In this document: positions 57,916-64,000 of the stretch, one piece after another
Position numbering within the stretch: the first letter of the stretch is position 1
How the letters are laid out: each line of letters starts with the position of its first letter
NCBI GenBank assembly: GCA_944990035.1
Contig: CALYLX010000106.1
Span: 124,001-188,000, forward strand
Length of the DNA stretch: 64,000 nt
Source: Clitopilus passeckerianus
Taxonomy: Eukaryota > Basidiomycota > Agaricomycetes > Agaricales > Entolomataceae
Direction of reading: 5' to 3'
Notes under the pieces: generated by a model
Told to the model about the DNA's origin: nothing
Databases searched by the model: none
What the model saw: the letters and a program-made list of their open reading frames with translations, nothing else
Translations under genes and position numbers: made by a program

Positions 57916-59943
57916 CTAAGTAGTCTTGCAAAGCGACTCCTCATCCCATCCTTCAGAGTTGACACCCTTGTAGACAATGAACAAGTCCTTGGGATCAACT
58001 TGCTGCTTGAGAGCGCGCAGTCTGGGATAGTGCTTGCCCCAGTAGGCACCCTGCCAGTTCTCCTCGAGTGGGTCGGCCTTATGACATATTAGTATGCTGT
58101 AGGTTCAAGCAATGTAGAATATACTCACTTCGTTGATGTACTGTCCACCTCGAGGAATGGGGACGAGCTTGCGAAGAGGTTCGATTTGGTTGAAGACGCT
58201 CTTCTTGATGGCATTAATCTCGTCAACGGTGGCATTGGCGGCCCAACCGTTTCCGAGGGTCATGTCAGACACACAAGTACGCCAGGCGGGAGTGACTGCT
58301 GCTGAGTCGGGGTCGGCTGCATTGACGGCACCACCTCCAACCATACTGAAAAGAAGCCTTCATCAGTATCGGTTCAATCCATGAGGGGAACCCATTCACA
58401 ATGGCCGAGCTGAAGGGATACCCATCCAAGCCTCAGCGAGTGCGGTAGCATTGTTGTCAAAGGTATCTCGGTCAATGAGCCAGGAAGAGACCGTGAGGCG
58501 AATGCCGCCCTGATCTCCGACAGTGTAGTTAAATCCGAAGCCATTCTCGCTCTGGATAAAATTGTTGAAGTACCAGTCCTCGAAATCGTTGTAGTCAACC
58601 TTCTTGTTCAGCGTGATGTCGACACCGTCGATTTGGGAAGATTGGCTAATGAAGGCATCCCATGTCTTGGTAGCAGCGGCGGAAATAGGCTTGCCCTGAG
58701 CAATGAGGGTCAAGTATAGGGTGTTGTCCTCGAAAGGCCAGAATCCTGCCCAACCGGAGTCCAGGAGGCTGTTGTGGTTCTTGTTGAATAGCTCGAGGAG
58801 CTTGAAGTAAGCATCCTTTGTAGCTGCCTTGGCCGCGTAGAAAGCACCGGTGACAGGTGGGTTCGGGTGAGTCCTATAGGTGAGACTCATGACGACACCA
58901 AAGTTGGGACCACCACCACCGCGCATGCCCCAGTAGAGATCGGGGTGCTGGTACTTGTTGACAGTGACGTAAGTTGCGTTGGGGAGAACAACCTTCATTT
59001 GGAGAACATTGTCAACACCTGATAGGATGAGTGAGTGTGGTAATCAAGATTCAAGGGGGAATAGACATACCAAGGCCGTAGTATGGCGAGAGGATACTGT
59101 GTCCACCTCCCAAAGGCCATCCAGCGCCGGCACCGACAGTGCCACCAGCGCCGATACCTCCAGCGACAGTTACATTGTGTTGAGAAGCATATGCGTACAC
59201 TTCACCCCAGGAAACACCAGGTTGGATGGTGAGAGCTAAGAGAAGTGTGAGACCTCGTAATAGGGATACGAATATGAGAGTGTAGCACCATGTTCACCGG
59301 CGGTTCCTTTGGGAGCACCATCGGGTACCCAGCCGTCGACAAACTCGTACTGTTTGAGGTGCTGAACGAAGAGTTCAAGAGCGCCAACGCCGAACTGACG
59401 GCCAAGATTTTCGTGACTGTAGATATCAAGGTTGAGAAGATGACATCGGTGATTCAAGGTCTAGCACACTTACCCATTGTTCTTGACCACCAAATGCAGA
59501 TTATGTTGAGTGGCGAACTTGATAGTGCTCTGAACGTCAGCAACGCTGGTCACGTTGACGACGTATTGGGGAACTCGTCCTTGGTAGCAGGTTGCACCAG
59601 GCGCCGGGTCGAATGGGCAGCCGTGGACAGTTCCATTGACGATGATCTCCTCGTAATTCTTCCACTGGATCGTGTTAGGATTACTTGAGAGCACTAGGCC
59701 ATTGAATTGCTGGGCACCGATACCCGTGCAAATATTCTGATTGAATTCCTTGGATGCCGTATAGCAAGAAGCAGCGAGAGGACGCTGGCCTGTGATCAGA
59801 GGCTGGGTAAGCGTCTTGCTGAAGGCGGCCAAGGTCTTGTCATCAGGGAAGCAGGAATCCCCTGGCAAGCACTTGCATTTTTTGGCTGCGAGTGCACTGC
59901 CTGAGAGGAGAAGAGGAAGAAGAAGCAAGTAACGGGAGAACAT
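57916..59943 (-). CDS. Secreted FAD-linked oxidoreductase (FAD_binding_4/BBE type)
   Basis: The ATG is at 59943-59941 with signal peptide MFSRYLLLLPLLLSGSALA; the stop TAG is at 57918-57916 after EESLCKTT. About six exons were followed. Motifs in order: SNPNTIQWKNY, QGRVPQYVVNVTSVADVQST, LVVKNNGHENLGR (the His expected to bind FAD, split by an intron), ALTIQPGVSWGEVY, GGIGAGGTVGAGAGWPLGGG, HSILSPYYGLGVDNVL, YWGMRGGGGPNFGVVMSLTY, and the C-terminal BBE segment GGQYINEADPLEENWQGAYW with YPRLRALKQQVDPKDLF. The enzyme should oxidise an alcohol, sugar or alkaloid-like substrate with O2 outside the cell; the substrate cannot be read from sequence. The second FAD-binding Cys typical of berberine-bridge enzymes is not seen, so FAD is probably held by the His alone. 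Confidence 0.92.
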
Positions 59944-59989
59944 GTTCCGTTAAGTTGTTCGATGGAGAGACACGGTGAAGAGCCATGGC

Positions 59990-59996
59990 TTTTATA
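59990..59996 (-). promoter_or_regulatory. TATA box of the secreted FAD oxidase
   Basis: TATAAAA on the minus strand (TTTTATA as written), 47 nt before the ATG. Its position and match are good for a TATA box with a short 5' leader. Confidence 0.6.
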
Positions 59997-62900
59997 CTAG
60001 ATGTGTATGGCTGCGCTCTCCATGTTGAGCACTTGAATATCCAAAAATATCCGCGACAATGTCGTAAAAGGTACGGCATACGCGATAGCGACCCGCTTCA
60101 ATTCACCAATCTGGCCCATAGCCATATAGGCGGGTTTGTCTACAGGTGGTTGAGTGTCAAGAACTTGCTGGTGGGAGAGTCGCAGGCGGAGTTGCGCTTA
60201 GCCATGGCTTTTCGCCATCAGGAGATAATTGGACAAGTTTTTGAATTGGAACTCCGATTTCGTCTGCGGTTTGCAAACTTGTGCGCAGATCCTTGCCTTT
60301 GACCCATCGTTGAGAAACTCCGGCAATTCTACATCTATACCACAAATGAAGTTATACGAGCATCCCGAACATCCCGGGATGGTTGTTCATTGATGAATCC
60401 TTGCGGGTTCCCTACCAGCCCTGCGGACGCTTGGACTTGTCACTAGCGAGACGGATGCCGACCGGGAGCTGCTCTAAAGATGCATCGAGTATCACCCAGA
60501 GTCTAGACTTTCTACGCCTAGGTAGTAGGTCTGTTCGTTATCTTCCATCCCTCGAATTTGTTCGCTGACTTCTTATGTAGCAAACTGGTCACCTGGTCTG
60601 CTGCAACTCTGGCCTTTACGATGATCTCTCCTCTTCCCTTCCTGGAACCACTTCTACTCCTTACTGCCCCCTCCATCCTTCTGGGCATTGAATTTGCTCT
60701 TGATGTCTTCTGTCTCCCTGGAATGGCAGCTTGGATTGGTTTGCCTTTGCCCCTCGCATGTTCGGGAGAAGGACGGCGGTCCGCTGTGTACATCTTCAGC
60801 AGGGGCAGCGAGGCCGGCCTCCCAAGAATCAAAGCTGAACCAATGCGCTGGCTGATGGATCTCGAAGTTTCTTTCGGAGGGTACATGAGGTCGGTTCCTT
60901 TTGTTGTCATATTCTTGAGCAACACTCATTAAATGCTGACAGGCTCATCACCGCCTCAACCTCACAATCGTTGATTATCTAGGCGTGACTTGTCCCATGT
61001 TGTGAGGGGCACGATGGCATCAGCTCCATGAAGCTCACCGTGAAAGCGACTGAGACGTCGTCTGCCCACGCAGTAATCTGTTCCTCTTCGTACGTTGCAA
61101 ATGCTTAAATATTTCTTCACAAATCCTATTTCAGTCTGAAACACAGCATCTTCTTCCGTCTGCCATGACCTCGCCGGCGGTAGTTCTCTGCTCCTCCAAC
61201 CGAAACTGCTGTACAGTTCGTCTAGTTCCGAAAAACCATCTTGGCTTACTCTCACCTACGCCGTCGGCCATCGTTTTCACTGTTGGGAGGCGGGCAGGTG
61301 GGGAGAGTGCAGGATGTATTGGCAAATGGACCTGGCGCGGGGTGGCAAGGCCGAGTTCTGGCTAGTAGAACGTTAACTAGATACCCGCAATAGGCAAATG
61401 CAACTTGCCAACCCGTTCAGATCACCATCACGCGGGCGAGGTGAACACCCCAGAACCGTAAGAATCCCGAGTAAAATATTTGTACAGTAAATAATTGCCG
61501 CCGATATATCAAACGGCGGTACGAACGGGATTTGAGACGATAGGCTTTTGAGAGAAATGGGACAACATTTATAGTAAATTTGAGAGGATAGGTTTTGAAA
61601 GAAAGGGGATTATATGTGTGAATGAGGAGGCATATTCAACATGATCTGCTTCTCTGCGGAGCACCGTTGCTCGACGTTGGCGTTGAGGTTCGAGTCGATG
61701 ATCGATTAGAATGAGGGAGGTCGAAGTTGGGGGATCGTCTTCTTCATCATTCACTTCTGAAATGCAATTCAACAGCCTTTACGTTCGACCAGACGTTGAT
61801 GCCGTCTGTGCCGCCTTCTCTCTTGCCGTTGCCACATCTACCACATCGTCCACCAATACCGCTGGTGCTTAAGGTGATGCTGCACTTGCAGTCACTTCCC
61901 TCAGGGCGAGTACAGAAGAAGCCCAATTCCGCAACGTCCGAGAGGTACCGAGACCCTGGTCGGGCTGGTCGTGGCAGCCGTTTTCTCCGTCATTCATCGT
62001 TGAGCATGTTCCTCGGGTCATCCAGGAAAAGTGGTTGCTTCCCTGCTGCTGCTGTGGCTGGCTTTACCAGTGGCTAACGATGGTGAGATTTGTCTTCGTG
62101 AGTCGTATCTCTGATAGCAGGGAGGAAGGGTCCACGAAGGCAGGTGAGGGCAGAGAACCTTTAAGCTTGAGGTCGTGGCTTTGGACGACCATATCTGAGA
62201 ATCCGAGAGTTTGCTTCGCTACTGGTTTTCGCCGTCCGGGTTGGCCTGATAACGACGTTGCTGGTTTCGCGAGGTAGAGGCTATTGTGTATTGCTCGTGC
62301 TCGAGCATGCGAGGCGCCGTACGTAGGCTGGAAAACGATAGTGCTTCTGGTAGCCTGACCTATACCCATTCATTAATGGACGCACAAAAAAAAGTGAGGA
62401 GATAATAGGTACTTTTGAAGCCAAAATGAGGTTTTGCTTGCACTCTAAAGGGAGCGTCTGCTTGTCCTGACCGACGTCAATATTACAGGAGTCTACAAGC
62501 AAAGTCAGAGTTCTGAACCATTAGCCATAAAAGATAAAACGCGCAGGTTGGAGCACGAAGTCGGCCAATATGAAGCGGACCGAGCGGCGACGAGGATTCA
62601 GTACATCTCATCAAGGGCTTTCTTTGCTACGACAGAAACAGGAGTTAGAAGCAGAAGGTGGAAGTATGAGGGGAAGCTTACTTGCTCAAGATTACTTGGC
62701 CGACTGTTGGCAAAGAAAAACTGGTGGTCGACTGGATATCTGCCGGAACTGGCTGCCGGATTTTGGCTAAAACCTTCCTTACAACTACAAGCACCCGAGG
62801 AATGATCGTCTATCAGGCCTGTGATAGATGAGGCTGTTAGTAGGCGCCATTGCGGGAAAAAAAAATGCCACTCACGATGTGAACAGCCTTGATTAAATGC

Positions 62901-64000
62901 AGACGTGTCCCGCTCGATTTGAAACAAAGTGTTGCCTTATAGTGACAAGGGGCCGGCATCACTCTAAGGAGACACAGCGGTTGAAATTGGAAGGCTTTCT
63001 GTATTTCGGGTAAGGGTAAGTGAGGACGTCTGGAGTAACATGGCAAACGTACGCTCATTAGTTCATATGGTCCTTCACCACGAGCTTGGCGCTGTTACCA
63101 GCGTTTCAGACCTCGTAGTTTCGGAACTTCCAGCCCTACGAGAAACATGGGGGTGCTGGTGATATTTGAAGGTGAGGAGAACTGGATGGCCACGAAAGCC
63201 TCGTGAAGGATGAGGAGCAGGGATGTCACGCATGACAGGATCACGCAAACCGACTCCACCGACTTTCTATTCAGCAGCTTTTGAAGATTCTCGAACTGAG
63301 CACCACGCCTTCCCTTCAAGTCCAGCCAGCTACATCGGGTTTACTACACACGCCTACCCCTGAATCCTGTCTGAATCCTCACATTTCCACTTGCATGCTC
63401 GATCCCCTACAAAATTGTGACGTACGGAAGCATAACGGTGCCCCGTAAAGTTAGAACCAGACTCCTAGGTACCTTAAATGCAACCGTTGAAGATATAACA
63501 ATGTGCACCCTAGTACTAGTAGTAAATCAAATTTATTGTGCTTGAGGGGCGTAGCCCCTATGTTACACATTACATCCGTACTCTAGGTCGTTGCGAGGGA
63601 AGCCATAAGTGGCCCAAATCAACGCCAGCCTACTCTATTCTACAAGAGCCACATAATGCACTACCCCCCCACTCAAAGGCAGAGAATGAGCAGGCCGGCG
63701 TATCCCACACCGTTTTAGTATGTGCTCCAATGTGCACCCTAACTCCGTCCAGATTGCGGCCCTCAGTTGGCTCCTACTCTATATGCGGACCTACCTTTGG
63801 AGCCAACCTGGGAATGTCTCTTCTCGCTGCCATGCTCCTGCTTTCAGTCGACCGTTGTATTTATGCTGCTTTGTATGTGCTAGTACGTTCATCCACATCA
63901 GCCATTGACCACGACTCATAGGATGTTAATCTCCAACCCACCCTTGGCGCCACTCTAGCCGTTCGCCCTTGTGCAAGAATCAACGCCCCAACGTTCATCT
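59997..64000. other. Four kilobases without a supported gene; one dispersed-family copy at 61.6-62.3 kb
   Basis: 61,640-62,280 repeats words of the dispersed family (TCGTCTTCTTCATCATTCAC; TCATCCAGGAAAAGTGGTTG beside CATCGAGGAATGGTGGCT at 29,410). Overlapping frames at 60518-60932 on both strands show no domain. The last 500 bp (from about 63,480) contain direct repeats of GTGCACCCTA and could be part of a transposon end, but no coding part is present. Confidence 0.45.

Noticed and set aside
60518..60932. Overlapping frames on both strands (124 and 135 codons)
   Set aside because: Opposite-strand overlap, no domain and no supporting splice sites; I cannot choose either.
63480..63930. Possible LTR (direct GTGCACCCTA words, AT-rich start)
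   Set aside because: No matching partner repeat, primer-binding site or reverse-transcriptase frame in the window; it may be a transposon end, but this cannot be supported.

Overview
The window is nuclear DNA of a filamentous fungus, almost certainly a basidiomycete of the Agaricomycetes. Genes are broken by many short GT-AG introns of about 50-65 nt. Large paralogous families of F-box/leucine-rich proteins and HET-domain proteins are present, together with a fungal seven-helix receptor and a secreted FAD oxidase. There is no bacterial gene organisation and no recognisable virus or plasmid. The order or species cannot be fixed from the sequence.

Layout. 0-9.3 kb is conserved core: the 5' end of an unidentified gene (1-397), the nuclear-pore scaffold gene NUP84/NUP107 (1466-4558), a seven-helix receptor (5216-6997) and a single-exon, very divergent Rho-type GTPase (8722-9300), all on the minus strand. 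10-36 kb is accessory and repeat-rich. It holds F-box/LRR paralogs whose proteins begin MHPCL or similar (intact at 10428-12043 and 16357-18008; pseudogenes at 13107-14652 and 26167-27768) and an unrelated F-box protein (18892-20322). It also holds a duplicated seven-exon gene for a secreted cysteine-rich protein (24022-25392 and 32220-33623) and long tracts of a decayed dispersed family. 36.7-53.2 kb carries four HET-domain paralogs, all on the minus strand. 53.2-64 kb has a fifth F-box/LRR paralog (55597-57096) and a secreted FAD-linked oxidase (57916-59943), then about 4 kb with no gene I can support.

Main discovery. Each HET gene is preceded by an array of tiny introns, about 50 nt each, separated by exactly three nucleotides. 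Read on the coding (minus) strand the unit is AG|NNN|GT. The start codon is itself an exon (ATG|GTGAGT, ATG|GTGGGT). It is followed by 11 to 30 single-codon microexons, then a 16-nt exon that sets the phase, then the large HET exon. With this model all four genes are open from ATG to the stop codon and the exon lengths sum to multiples of three. The 71 microexon codons contain no stop and encode mostly charged, helix-favouring peptides, for example MQRLEALAEKKRLRELR for the 50.5-53.1 kb gene. In the longest array (30 microexons) the intron bodies have diverged while splice sites and three-base spacing have been kept. Any microexon could be skipped without changing frame, so the arrays could diversify the N-termini of HET proteins. 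I know of no described system like this.

The HET and F-box families both look like birth-and-death families: some members are intact, others carry nonsense codons, deletions or frameshifts. All gene models were made by reading the DNA; none is backed by transcript data.
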